Both the position numbers and the translations under genes were made by a program. The notes under the pieces were generated by a model. The model did not search any database. It had not been told where the DNA came from and was given only the letters and a program-made list of their open reading frames with translations. DNA of 64,000 bases from Candidatus Villigracilis affinis (lineage in GTDB: Bacteria; Chloroflexota; Anaerolineae; Anaerolineales; Villigracilaceae): contig JADKEA010000025.1 in assembly GCA_016718275.1 (NCBI GenBank), positions 1-64,000 of the forward strand, in the 5' to 3' direction. Below are positions 8,947-17,620 of this stretch, one piece after another (position 1 is the first letter of the stretch; each line of letters opens with the position of its first letter).

Positions 8947-9921
8947 ATGGCAAAATCACAATGCGCGAGGCGATCTCGCAAGCTTTAATGGAAGAAATGG
9001 ACCGCGACCCTTCTGTTTTTATCATGGGCGAAGAGGTCGGCGTTTGGGGGCGGCACGTATGCCGTGACCAAAGGCTTTTACGATAAATACGGCGCGGCAC
9101 GTGTCAAAGACACACCGATCGCGGAAAATGCCATCATCGGCGGTGCAATTGGCGCGGCAATGGTGGGTCAACGCCCCGTTGCAGAACTCATGACCATCAA
9201 CTTTGGTTTCTCGGCAATGGATTACATCGTCAATCAGGCGCCCAAACTTCATTACATGTTTGGTGGACAGTTCACCCTTCCGATGGTCATTCGTGCCGTC
9301 GGCGGCGGCGGCCGTCAGCTTGGCGCAACACACTCGCAAACTCCAGATGCCGTCTTCGCGCATTTCCCCGGCCTCAAAGTCGTCAGCCCTGGAACGCCGG
9401 AAGATGCCAAAGGATTGCTCAAATCAGCCATCCGTTCGAATGATCCGATTCTCTTCATCGAACACGCCACCATGTATCAAGTCCGCGGCGAAGTGCCCGA
9501 GGGCGAATACACCATCCCGATCGGAAAATCCAAAGTACAGCGCGAAGGCAAAGACCTCACCATCGTCACCTATTGCAAGGGTCTTGAGCTTTCTGTGAAA
9601 GCCGCCGACGAACTCAGCAAGCAAGGCATCGAAGCTGAGATCGTGGACCTGCGCACCCTGCGCCCGCTCGATATGGAACCCGTGCTCGATTCCTTCAAGA
9701 AAACCAATCGCGCCATCGTCGTCGAAGAAGGCTGGAAGTCTTACGGTGTCGGTTCTGAAATCGTAAGCCGCATCTACGAAGAAGCCTTCGATTACGTCGA
9801 TGCGCCCATCATTCGCGTTGCACAAAAAGAAGTTCCGCTCCCCTACAACCGCACCCTCGAACAAGCCGCGCTTCCCCAAGTTGCGGATATCGTCGCGGCG
9901 GCAAAGGAGGTTATGAAATAA
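8947..9921 (+). CDS. pdhB: Pyruvate dehydrogenase-type E1 component, beta subunit, frame-disrupted
   Basis: Transketolase-like beta subunit that pairs with E1 alpha. Two compensable indels lie near the start: a missing A in A4 (8952-8955) and an extra G in G5 (9046-9050). Repair gives MAKITMREAISQALMEEMD and GEEVGVWGGTYAVTKG, exactly as in the family. The rest is intact, with DTPIAENAIIGGAIGAA, FVSPGTP-like VVSPGTPEDAKGLLKSAI and VEEGWKSYGVG. The total is about 324 residues. A purine-rich ribosome site (GAAGAGGA) precedes the ATG at 8947. The stop overlaps the pdhC start by one base (TAATG), indicating coupling. Confidence 0.9.
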
Positions 9922-11180
9922 TGGCTGAAACAATTTCCATGCCCAAACTCGGCTTTGACATGGCCGAAGGTCTGCTCGTCCGCTGGGTCAAGCAGGTTGG
10001 CGAGAATATCAACAAAGGCGACGTACTCGCCGAAATTGAAACCGATAAAGCCACCGTCGAAGTTGAATCTTCCGCAAGCGGCGTTGTGCTGCAACTCATC
10101 GTCGATCAAGGCACGATGGTTCCCGTCAACGCGCCGATCGCCGTTGTAGGTGCTGCCGGTGAAAAAGTGGATGCGCCTGCGGCGACCGCAAACAGCGGAC
10201 CGAAGACCGAAGCTGCGCCTCAATCTGCGCCGACAACTGCTTCTGCTCCGAGCAGCACTGCCTCACCCGAATCATCGCCCGCTGTCGATAATCAGTCATC
10301 CGCAGTCAAAGCCTCTCCCCTCGCTAAAAAGATCGCCCGCGATCAAAAAGTGGACTTGTCCAACGTAAAAGGCACTGGCCCCGGCGGACGTATTGTCCGC
10401 AAGGACATTGAAACTGCGTTATCCAGTGGGCAGTCGTCAGTAGCAGTAAACAGCCCTGCAACCCCCATTACCAATTACCAACTACCAATCTCCACAGAAG
10501 ATAAAGTAGTTTCCACCACCAAACTGCGCCAGGCCATCGGCCGTCGCCTCGTCGAATCCAAGCAGACCATCCCGCACTTCTACGTCACACATGAATACAA
10601 GATGGAAGCTGTTATGGATATGCGCAAGCAAATCAACGCATACCTGCCAGAGAATGAAAAAGTCTCCGTAAATGATTTCATTCTCAAGGCCGTGGCTCTC
10701 ACCTTACGTCAGTTCCCCAACCTCAACGCCACCATCAAAGGCAATGAGATCATCCAATTTGGGCATGTCAACGTCGGCGTGGCAGTCACCGTCCCCGGCG
10801 GCTTGATGACCGTCGTCGTCAAAGACACCGATCAAAAGGCTTTGCGTCAGATATCAGGCGAGGTCAAAGCCATGGCAGGCCGCGCCCGCGATGGCAAAGT
10901 CAAACCCGAGGATGTGGATGGCTCGACCTTCTCCACTTCCAACCTCGGCATGTACGATGTTGAAGATTTCATCGCCATCGTCAACCCGCCCGAAGCCGCG
11001 ATCCTGGCGATTTCCTCCGCAAGAGAGGTGCCTGTTGTTGAAAACGGACAGGTCAAAGCAGGCTGGCGAATGAAAGCGACGATCTCGGTGGATCACCGAG
11101 TCAGCGATGGAGCCGAGGCGGCGCAGTTCATGCAGGCGCTGGCCGGGTTCCTGGAAAATCCTGTCAGGATGTTGGTGTAA
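9921..11180 (+). CDS. pdhC: Dihydrolipoamide acyltransferase (E2)
   Basis: A 419-residue core subunit of the dehydrogenase complex, carrying the acyl group on lipoate to CoA. Domains in order: a lipoyl domain (about 1-76, lipoylated Lys43 in ETDKATVEVE), an Ala/Pro/Ser-rich linker, a peripheral-subunit-binding domain (about 132-165, with GTGPGGRIVRKDIE), a second linker, and the catalytic domain with DHRVSDG (His392, Asp396). The second linker contains PITNYQLPIS, encoded by an imperfect ACCAATTACCAACT tandem repeat at 10467-10495 that looks like a small repeat insertion. AAGGAGG at 9903-9909 is the ribosome site. A strong terminator follows. Decayed copies of its 3' end lie near 17.4-17.6 kb. 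Confidence 0.94.
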   Translation: MAETISMPKLGFDMAEGLLVRWVKQVGENINKGDVLAEIETDKATVEVESSASGVVLQLIVDQGTMVPVNAPIAVVGAAGEKVDAPAATANSGPKTEAAPQSAPTTASAPSSTASPESSPAVDNQSSAVKASPLAKKIARDQKVDLSNVKGTGPGGRIVRKDIETALSSGQSSVAVNSPATPITNYQLPISTEDKVVSTTKLRQAIGRRLVESKQTIPHFYVTHEYKMEAVMDMRKQINAYLPENEKVSVNDFILKAVALTLRQFPNLNATIKGNEIIQFGHVNVGVAVTVPGGLMTVVVKDTDQKALRQISGEVKAMAGRARDGKVKPEDVDGSTFSTSNLGMYDVEDFIAIVNPPEAAILAISSAREVPVVENGQVKAGWRMKATISVDHRVSDGAEAAQFMQALAGFLENPVRMLV

Positions 11181-11184
11181 AGTC

Positions 11185-11217
11185 GTAGGTCACGTCTGAG
11201 ACGTGACCTACTTTTTT
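11185..11217 (+). terminator. Rho-independent terminator of the pdh operon
   Basis: GTAGGTCACGT and ACGTGACCTAC form a perfect 11-bp stem with loop CTGAG, followed by six T. It begins five bases after the pdhC stop codon. Its core GGTCACG...CGTGACC recurs at 17.58 and 19.39 kb. Confidence 0.93.
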
Positions 11218-11282
11218 AGAACAGGATCTGGATTCGCCGTGCAAATTGCTCTACCGTCCAAGCGATCTTCCCGATACCGTGA

Positions 11283-11870
11283 TCAAGGCACAGTGATAGC
11301 GACAGAGATGGCGTCGGTCAGGCCACCATTACCAACATCAACGGAAACAACATTATCACTACTGCCAGTGACCCACCTCCAGTTTCCGGTGTACTGGCCT
11401 GACTCCGCCGGGGCCCGCATGGTTATATAGACTGTGAGAGAACTACCTGGGGGGATTGTATTTTTCACCAATGGTTGAACTTGGGACAAAGCCGCCATTT
11501 GTTCCCCGCTTACAAAAACCAGCCGGTAGCTGGAATCCCAAGTGCATGTGCCCGTGTTGGTCAGGGTCCATGTCTTTTTGAAGTCTTGTCCAGCTTTGAC
11601 TTTGGCGCCAAATGGCGGGTTCTCGTCCTCCAACCTGGCGCTATTGGAGCATCCCGTGGTGTTTGGCGCTTCATCAGCAGTTGGCGCCTCAACAAAGGCC
11701 AGCGCTGCTGAATCAGGAGCCGACTCTTGAGTCACCACCACCACGACGACCTTTGGTTCTTGTGCTGCGGGTGGTTGTTGGGGCGCTGGCGCGGCTGCGG
11801 GGGCCGGGGCGCCTCCGCATGCAGTGACCAGGAAAATTATCGAGATGGATAAAAAGCGAAGGTATTTCAT
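11283..11870 (-). CDS. Lipoprotein with NBR1-type Ig-like domain
   Basis: A 195-residue exported lipoprotein. From the ATG at 11870 (AGGAG ribosome site just upstream) the signal peptide ends in the lipobox VTAC. An Ala/Pro/Gln-rich linker follows, then a C-terminal beta-sandwich with the motif FKKTWTLTNTGTCTWDSSY. This matches the FW/NBR1 central domain, often found singly or in tandem in Chloroflexota surface proteins, where it is assumed to mediate binding. The end of the domain (GQYTGNWRWVTG) is intact. It lies opposite the pdh operon. The ligand is unknown. Confidence 0.82.
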   Translation of the reverse strand: MKYLRFLSISIIFLVTACGGAPAPAAAPAPQQPPAAQEPKVVVVVVTQESAPDSAALAFVEAPTADEAPNTTGCSNSARLEDENPPFGAKVKAGQDFKKTWTLTNTGTCTWDSSYRLVFVSGEQMAALSQVQPLVKNTIPPGSSLTVYITMRAPAESGQYTGNWRWVTGSSDNVVSVDVGNGGLTDAISVAITVP

Positions 11871-12035
11871 GGTTTTTCTCCTAAAGAAAATATGATTTAG
11901 TAACAAACACACTGCTCGTTAGTTCAAAAGCAGGACTGACTTCAGATAGAAAAGAAGATACGGCTATTGCAAAACTAAAAATTAAAAAAGTTTATTCATT
12001 GGATTCTCCTTTTGGTGCGATATGGATATAGAACA

Positions 12036-12251
12036 TCAAAAATTCAACAGATCTGGAAAAACAGGACATCGGCAGATGAAAAATCTCCAGTATGTATCCA
12101 TCAGCCTCAAACCCGGAGGTGCGATAACGCGGTCTGTTTGCATCAAAGCAAATCCAGTAGTAACTGCGAGACCAAGGATGAGAATCAGTCCGGTAAGGAG
12201 CATGCGTCGACTCGGGGCTATTTTTTGAACGGCAGCTGTAGTTGTTGACAT
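12036..12251 (-). CDS. Small single-pass membrane protein
   Basis: A 71-residue protein with one membrane helix (MLLTGLILILGLAVTTGFAL) after a basic N-terminus. AAAGGAA stands seven bases before the ATG at 12251, which supports the start. The C-terminal stretch TYWRFFICRCPVFPDLLNF is unusual, with two close Cys, and could be out of frame given the indels elsewhere. I recognise no family. It lies between the Ig-like lipoprotein and the Crp-type regulator. Confidence 0.5.
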   Translation of the reverse strand: MSTTTAAVQKIAPSRRMLLTGLILILGLAVTTGFALMQTDRVIAPPGLRLMDTYWRFFICRCPVFPDLLNF

Positions 12252-12402
12252 GGCACATTCCTTTCTTTGAGTGAGATAAATCTCGTTAGTTGATCGACCG
12301 GTCGAGTGTGACGTCAGGATAGCATCCCTGTCGATTACTGTCTGTCTCTTGGTTGACAAAATAAGTGTGGTCTAGCGCACATTTGCCTCCCGTCTGCACG
12401 CC

Positions 12403-12432
12403 AAATAAAAATACCAGCCTGGGAAGGCTGGT
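12403..12432 (-). terminator. Possible minus-strand terminator in a 336-base gap
   Basis: ACCAGCCT (12413-12420) and AGGCTGGT (12425-12432) form an 8-bp stem. Read on the minus strand it is followed by ATTTTTATTT, a usable T tract. No minus-strand gene is evident upstream of it, so its client is unclear. The remainder of the gap from 12252 to 12587 shows nothing else I can support. Confidence 0.4.
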
Positions 12433-12587
12433 GCGCATGAAGTATTTTGAAGGAAGCTTGTCAAACGAGAAGTCCCTGTGATACGATGTCAATTGACAGG
12501 CATCTGTCCTGCCTTAACATCCTGGCGTGAGGTTATTCACAAGCTCTTTTTTTTATTGTACAGATCAGTGAAAGGGAAACTTATTGT

Positions 12588-13337
12588 ATGTGCGCATCAT
12601 CCCGCTCAACGTCCCTTGCCGACAAGCTGGCTTTCCTCAAACAAGTTCCGCTTTGTGCTCATATGGCGGATCAAGAACTGATTGCCTTCAGTCAGGATTT
12701 GAGACTGCGGGAGTATGCCAAGGGTCAAATTGTTTTTGAGCAGGGCGATTTGGGCCATACGCTGTCCATAATTTTGACTGGCAAGATACGTGTTTTCCGT
12801 TTGACGCCTTCCGGACTCGAAACTACGTTGACGATCCTCGGAACAGGAGATCTGGTCGGCGAATTCGCCGTCATTGACCAGCAGCCCCGCTCGGCGTCGG
12901 CGCGTGCAGTAGGGAAATCTACGCTGTTGCAGATGAATGCAGATACATTCTTCAGGCATATTCGCGAACTACCGAACCTGGCGTTGGGTTTAATGCGTGT
13001 ACTTGTCGCCAAGACCCGTTGGACTGCGGCTTATGCTGAAACGATTGCGCGGTATGATGCTGCCGGACGTCTGCTTCACATTCTTTTACTTTTTAATGAA
13101 AAATTTGGGGAGGAAAAACCAGACCAAACATACATACTCGACCTGGGACTGAACCAGACAGATCTAGCTTCCCTGGTCGGTGTGCGCCGGGAATGGGTAA
13201 ACCGCATTTTACAGTATTGGTCAAAGAAAAAGTTGGTTGAATTTGAAGGAGGCAAGTTGGTCATCCTGGATTTGGCGCGTGCCAAACAAGAGCGTGACAG
13301 TCGCCTCGAGGCGAATTTAGATCAAACGAACTGGTAA
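12588..13337 (+). CDS. Crp/Fnr-family transcriptional regulator
   Basis: A 249-residue DNA-binding regulator. The N-terminal cyclic-nucleotide-binding fold (about residues 15-130) has the phosphate-binding cassette GEFAVIDQQPRSASARA, where the Arg-Ser pair matches the cAMP-phosphate-binding RxA-type signature. The C-terminal winged helix has the recognition segment LNQTDLASLVGVRREWVNRIL. Only 31 bases separate it from the large cyclase gene, so the two are probably co-transcribed and functionally linked: the cyclase makes the ligand and this protein reads it. That link is inference. The ribosome site is weak (AAAGGGAAA). Confidence 0.88.
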   Translation: MCASSRSTSLADKLAFLKQVPLCAHMADQELIAFSQDLRLREYAKGQIVFEQGDLGHTLSIILTGKIRVFRLTPSGLETTLTILGTGDLVGEFAVIDQQPRSASARAVGKSTLLQMNADTFFRHIRELPNLALGLMRVLVAKTRWTAAYAETIARYDAAGRLLHILLLFNEKFGEEKPDQTYILDLGLNQTDLASLVGVRREWVNRILQYWSKKKLVEFEGGKLVILDLARAKQERDSRLEANLDQTNW

Positions 13338-13368
13338 ACAAAGCGTTGTTAATCAAGCTGCCCGGCTT

Positions 13369-16300
13369 ATGACTCTCCATGTCTACATTCCGCAAGACAG
13401 ATTACGTGCGATAGCGAATAACACAATGTTACCTGATCGCACAACAGGTTCTGCGTTATTTGCCGATATCAGCGGCTTCACGGTGTTGACCGAATCCTTG
13501 CGCAAAGCATTGGGGGCAAGGCAGGGAGCGGAGGCGTTATCGAGGCAAATGGAAGAGGTGTTTTCGGCTTTGGTTGCTGAAGTGGAAATGTATGGGGGAA
13601 GCGTCATCAATTTTGCCGGAGATTCGATGCTGTGTTGGTTTGACCGGGGGATTCATGAAATACAAGCTTCCTCTTCATCTGCTTTATCGGCTGCGATGGG
13701 CATGCAGAATGTTATGCAAACATTTTCTAACCTGGCATTGAAAGTATCCATCGCCAGTGGAAATTCAAGACGATTTGTTGTGGGCGATGAAACCATTCAA
13801 CGCCTGGATGTGTTGGCTGGAGCGACAATTTCGCGTACTGCTGTTGGGGAACATCTGGCAACCAAAGGCGATATAGTGGTGGACGAGGCAACAGTAAAAT
13901 TGCTGGGTGACTCCTCGCTAATCAAAGAATGGCGTGAAGAAGGCGGTGAGAGGTTTGCTCTTGTTGAAAACGCGTCAACAAGCAGTGAACAGCCATCCGC
14001 ACAGAGAGGGGATGCCGCGGCACTGCTCACTGATTACTCCATCCTTCGCCCATTTATTCATCATGCAGTCTATCAACGGGAAATATCAGGGCAAGGCTCA
14101 TTTCTCACCGAATTTCGCCCGTGCGTGGCGTTGTTCATCAGGTTCAGCGGGTTGAATTACGACGCTGATGATGAAGTAACCCGCCTAGATGAATTCGTTC
14201 AAACTGTACAGAGGGTTGCTGAACGATATCATGGAATACTTCTGCAGATCACCATCGGGGACAAGGGCAGTTATGCGTATGTCAACTTTGGGGCATTGAG
14301 CGCGCATGAAGATGATTCAAGGCGTGCGGTCAAGACGGCGCTTGAATTACGAAACAAAACAGAACTTCAATTGCAAATGGGGATTACACAGGGACTGATG
14401 CGCGTGGGCGCGTATGGCGGCGTGACGCGCAAGGCCTTCGGCGCGTTGGGCGATGATGTTAATCTCGCGGCGCGGTTGATGACCACTGCCAAAGAAAATG
14501 AAATTCTGTTGAGCAGTGACGTGCATAAAGCGATGATGGGGCAGTTCACGTTCGAGCCGCATCCGCCCGTGCCGATGAAGGGCAAAGCGGAGCCGCTGCC
14601 CGTGTTCGCGGTGACAGACGAAATTCAGCGACGAGCCGTGCGCTTGCAGGAGCCGAATTATTCCTTGCCGATGGTAGGACGTCAGGCGGAGTTGAAACTG
14701 ATCGAAGAGAAACTCGATCTGGCAAAAGCAGGCAAGAGCCAGGTGATCGGCATCGTGGCAGAGGCAGGTTTGGGGAAGTCCCGACTCGTGGCAGAGATGA
14801 TACGCAATGCCAAAAGGAAAGGATTCGTCGGGTTTGGCGGCGCGTGTCAGTCGGATGGCATCCACACGCCGTATCTGGCATGGAAGTCCATTTGGCAGGC
14901 GTTCTTCGATGTTGACCCAGAGATGTCGGAAAGAAAATTGATTCGTTGGTTGAAAGGCGAAATTGAAGATCGCGCACCCTCGCGCTTGAACGCCATGCCG
15001 CTGTTGAATGTCGTGTTGGATCTGAACATTCCCGAAAATGATTTCACCCAAAATCTCGAGCCGAAGATTCGGCAAAGTGCACTGCATGCCCTGCTCGAAG
15101 ATTGTTTGAAGGCACAGGCAAAGGATGAACCGACGTTGATCGTGATCGAAGACCTTCATTGGATCGACGCGCTCTCGCATGATCTGTTGGAAGGGTTGGC
15201 GAAGGCGCTAGCGAATTATGCCGTGTGTTTCGTGCTGGCGTATCGCCCACTACAGATGGAAAGATTACAGAACCCGCGCATCGAAGCGTTGGAGCAATTC
15301 AGCAGGATCGAATTGCATGAACTCACGACCCTCGAAGCGGAGAGCGCGGTGCGTGCCAAACTGACGCAGTTGTATCCTGCACGCGGTGGGGCATTGCCCG
15401 CAGGCTTGGTGGAGGCGTTAATGAAGCGCGCGCAGGGCAACCCGTTCTATCTCGAAGAACTGCTCAACTACGTGCGCGACCGCGGGCTTGATCCGTCCGA
15501 CATCCAAAACATTGAATTGCCCGACAGCCTGCACACGTTGATCCTGAGCCGCATTGACCAGTTGAGTGAAGCGGAGAAGATCACCCTGCGTGTGGCAAGC
15601 ATCATCGGCAGGCTGTTCCGCGCCAAGTGGCTGACAGGTTATTACCCCGAGTTGGGATCCTTCCCACAGGTGAAAGCGGCGTTGGACGCGCTATCTGGAT
15701 TGGATATCACGCCTCTGGACTCCCCCGAGCCTGAGTTGGCGTACTTGTTCAAGCACATCGTGACGCATGAGGTGACCTACGAAAGCCTGCCCTTTGCCAC
15801 GCGCGCCAGATTGCATGAGCAGTTGGCTCGGTATTTGGAAAACGCGGACGCCCTTGTCGAGACGATCGCCTTCCATTACGGGCGCAGTGAGAACAAAGCC
15901 AAGCAAGTGGAATACCTGCACAAGGCGGGCGAGGCATCGCAAAAGAATTATGCCAACAACGCCGCGTTGGATTATTACGGCTCGCTCCTGCCCTTACTCA
16001 TTGATGTTAAAGAGAAAACAAAAATTCATTTGAGGCGCGGGGAAGTGTTGGAGTTAATCGGCAATTACGATGACGCCGAAAGCGATTACCGCGCCGCGTT
16101 GGATTCGGCTAAGGATGACATGGCGTTGATAGCAAGCGTACAATATGCCTTGGGCAAGTTGAACCGCAATCGTGGGAATTATGGGCCCGCACTCGAATGG
16201 CTGGTGAAAGCGAAGGAGACGTACACGGCATTGGGAGACAACGCAAGACTGGCACAGGTTTTAATCGAAACAGGGACGGTATTATTTTGCGAAGGTGACC

Positions 16301-17343
16301 TTACACAGGCAGGCGAGTTGTGCAATAAAGGGTTAATATTGGCGCGGGAAGCGGGCGACAGTCTGGGTGCTGCACTAGCGCTGAGGGAATTGGGGGGGAT
16401 GGCATGGCAACAGGGCGATCGGGTTGCTGCCCGGACATTGGCTGAAGAGAGCTTGAACCTGCGGCGCGCGATGGGTGATAAGCGGGGTATCGCGAGTTCA
16501 CTTCTCGATTTGGGGAGTGTGGTTTGTGAACAGGGCGACTACGCGAAGGCGCGGATGTTGTATGAAGAGAGCTTGAGCATGCGGAGCGGGATGGGGGATA
16601 AATCCGGCATCGCGGATTCGCTTTATATGCTGGGGAAGTTGGCTTATTGGCAGGGCGAATACGTTGCGGCGCGGGCATCGTTTGAAGAGAGCCTGAGCCT
16701 GTGTCGCGAGATGGGGGATAAATCGGCTATTGCCCTGGCGCTCACCCATTTGGGAAATGTGGTATCGTCACAGAGCGACTATGCCGCGGCGCAGGCGTTG
16801 CACGAAGAGAGTCTGAGACTGTGTCGTGAGATGGGCTTTAAGTTGGGCAGCGCGATTGCGCTCGTAGACGTGGGGTACGAGGCATATCTTCAAGGAGATT
16901 ACATCAAGGCGCGACTATCGTATGAAGAGTGTCTAGCACTATGCAAAGAGATGGACGAAAAACAGGTCATGGCATATGCTCTGTTTGGTTTAGGGCTGCT
17001 GGATTTAACTGTAAATAAGCCGGAAGCGCGCGAACACATTTTGCACAGCCTGCGCCTGCGTTGGGACACGGGCGAGAGGTTGCAACAAACTTCCAGCCTG
17101 ATCGGTGCGGCGGGGTTGGTCTTAGAGGAGGGTAATCCGCAGTTCGCCGCGGAACTGCTAGGTGCGGTCGAGTCCGTGCTGAAGGGGCTCGGCGCAGTGA
17201 TGGAACCTGAATTGAAACCTTTTCATACGCGGACGCTGGAGGCTGCCCGTGGGCAGTTGGGCAAGGTAGCGTTCCAGTCCGCGTGGGAAGAGGGGGGGCA
17301 GTGGTCGCTGGAGGAAGCGGTGAAGAAGGTGCTGGGGGATTGA
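13369..17343 (+). CDS. Soluble adenylyl cyclase-like protein: C1-C2 cyclase, AAA ATPase, TPR
   Basis: A 1324-residue cytoplasmic signalling protein. C1 (about 25-190) has the metal-binding aspartates Asp33 (LFADISGF) and Asp85 (FAGDSMLCWF) but lacks the Asn-Arg pair. C2 (about 235-415) lacks the first Asp (LFIRFSGL) but has IGDKGSYAY (Asp298, Lys299) and VNLAARLM (Asn365, Arg369). The halves can therefore complement each other into one active site, as in mammalian soluble adenylyl cyclase. An AAA/STAND-type ATPase follows, with Walker A EAGLGKS (465-471) and LIVIEDLHWID. From about residue 860 there are 40-residue TPR units (GDYAKARMLYEESL); the most regular copies at 16.4-17.0 kb repeat every 120 bp in the DNA. 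It lies directly downstream of a Crp-type regulator. cAMP synthesis is inferred, and the activating signal is unknown. Confidence 0.9.
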   Translation: MTLHVYIPQDRLRAIANNTMLPDRTTGSALFADISGFTVLTESLRKALGARQGAEALSRQMEEVFSALVAEVEMYGGSVINFAGDSMLCWFDRGIHEIQASSSSALSAAMGMQNVMQTFSNLALKVSIASGNSRRFVVGDETIQRLDVLAGATISRTAVGEHLATKGDIVVDEATVKLLGDSSLIKEWREEGGERFALVENASTSSEQPSAQRGDAAALLTDYSILRPFIHHAVYQREISGQGSFLTEFRPCVALFIRFSGLNYDADDEVTRLDEFVQTVQRVAERYHGILLQITIGDKGSYAYVNFGALSAHEDDSRRAVKTALELRNKTELQLQMGITQGLMRVGAYGGVTRKAFGALGDDVNLAARLMTTAKENEILLSSDVHKAMMGQFTFEPHPPVPMKGKAEPLPVFAVTDEIQRRAVRLQEPNYSLPMVGRQAELKLIEEKLDLAKAGKSQVIGIVAEAGLGKSRLVAEMIRNAKRKGFVGFGGACQSDGIHTPYLAWKSIWQAFFDVDPEMSERKLIRWLKGEIEDRAPSRLNAMPLLNVVLDLNIPENDFTQNLEPKIRQSALHALLEDCLKAQAKDEPTLIVIEDLHWIDALSHDLLEGLAKALANYAVCFVLAYRPLQMERLQNPRIEALEQFSRIELHELTTLEAESAVRAKLTQLYPARGGALPAGLVEALMKRAQGNPFYLEELLNYVRDRGLDPSDIQNIELPDSLHTLILSRIDQLSEAEKITLRVASIIGRLFRAKWLTGYYPELGSFPQVKAALDALSGLDITPLDSPEPELAYLFKHIVTHEVTYESLPFATRARLHEQLARYLENADALVETIAFHYGRSENKAKQVEYLHKAGEASQKNYANNAALDYYGSLLPLLIDVKEKTKIHLRRGEVLELIGNYDDAESDYRAALDSAKDDMALIASVQYALGKLNRNRGNYGPALEWLVKAKETYTALGDNARLAQVLIETGTVLFCEGDLTQAGELCNKGLILAREAGDSLGAALALRELGGMAWQQGDRVAARTLAEESLNLRRAMGDKRGIASSLLDLGSVVCEQGDYAKARMLYEESLSMRSGMGDKSGIADSLYMLGKLAYWQGEYVAARASFEESLSLCREMGDKSAIALALTHLGNVVSSQSDYAAAQALHEESLRLCREMGFKLGSAIALVDVGYEAYLQGDYIKARLSYEECLALCKEMDEKQVMAYALFGLGLLDLTVNKPEAREHILHSLRLRWDTGERLQQTSSLIGAAGLVLEEGNPQFAAELLGAVESVLKGLGAVMEPELKPFHTRTLEAARGQLGKVAFQSAWEEGGQWSLEEAVKKVLGD

Positions 17344-17360
17344 CTGCCAAAATATTCGTT

Positions 17361-17455
17361 GATCACCGAGTCAGTGACGGAGCTTAGGCGGCGCAGCGCG
17401 AAGCGTGCAAAAGCTGATAGATTTTCTGGAAAACCCTGTCAGGATGTTGGTGTAA
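17361..17455 (+). pseudogene. Decayed copy of the pdhC 3' end (copy 2)
   Basis: GATCACCGAGTCAG, then GGAGC..AGGCGGCGCAG, and after a diverged middle CTGGAAAA.CCTGTCAGGATG with the TTGGTGTAA stop, match the last 90 or so bases of pdhC (11094-11180) with few changes. An in-frame TAG interrupts it. It is non-coding debris from either a duplicated E2 end or a lost second acyltransferase gene. Confidence 0.8.
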
Positions 17456-17462
17456 GAAAAGC

Positions 17463-17498
17463 AAACTGCGGAAGTTTTATAAACTTCCGCAGTTTTTT
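17463..17498 (+). terminator. Terminator after the cyclase gene
   Basis: AAACTGCGGAAGTTT (17463-17477) and its exact inverse (17481-17495) make a 15-bp palindrome with a 3-base loop, ending in a T run at 17493-17498. It would end transcription from the Crp-cyclase pair. Confidence 0.88.
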
Positions 17499-17540
17499 AT
17501 AATAACAAACCTGGCGGTTGCGATTGTGTTACTCATCATC

Positions 17541-17612
17541 ACCGGAAAACCCTATCAGGATATTGGTGTAAAATTCTGCGGGTCACGCTTGAAACGTGGC
17601 CTACTTTTTATG
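17541..17612 (+). pseudogene. Decayed copy of the pdhC end plus its terminator (copy 3)
   Basis: ACCGGAAAACCCTATCAGGA and TATTGGTGTAAA correspond to the last 30 bases of pdhC. They are followed, as in the original, by a hairpin GGTCACGcttgaaaCGTGGCC and CTACTTTTT. Both the coding end and the terminator are therefore repeated here in degraded form, 6.4 kb from the original, just upstream of the decarboxylase gene. Confidence 0.75.
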
Positions 17613-17620
17613 AGGTAACC

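Noticed and set aside
12286..12492. Minus-strand frame of 68 codons
   Set aside because: No ribosome site, no family-like sequence, and it crosses a hairpin; likely chance.
14347..15180. Long minus-strand frame inside the cyclase gene
   Set aside because: Antisense shadow; the plus frame is a well-defined cyclase-ATPase protein.
11094..17612. Integrative element with attL/attR at pdhC
   Set aside because: The repeats fit the idea, but no integrase or recombinase lies in the block, so it is reported only as a repeated gene end.
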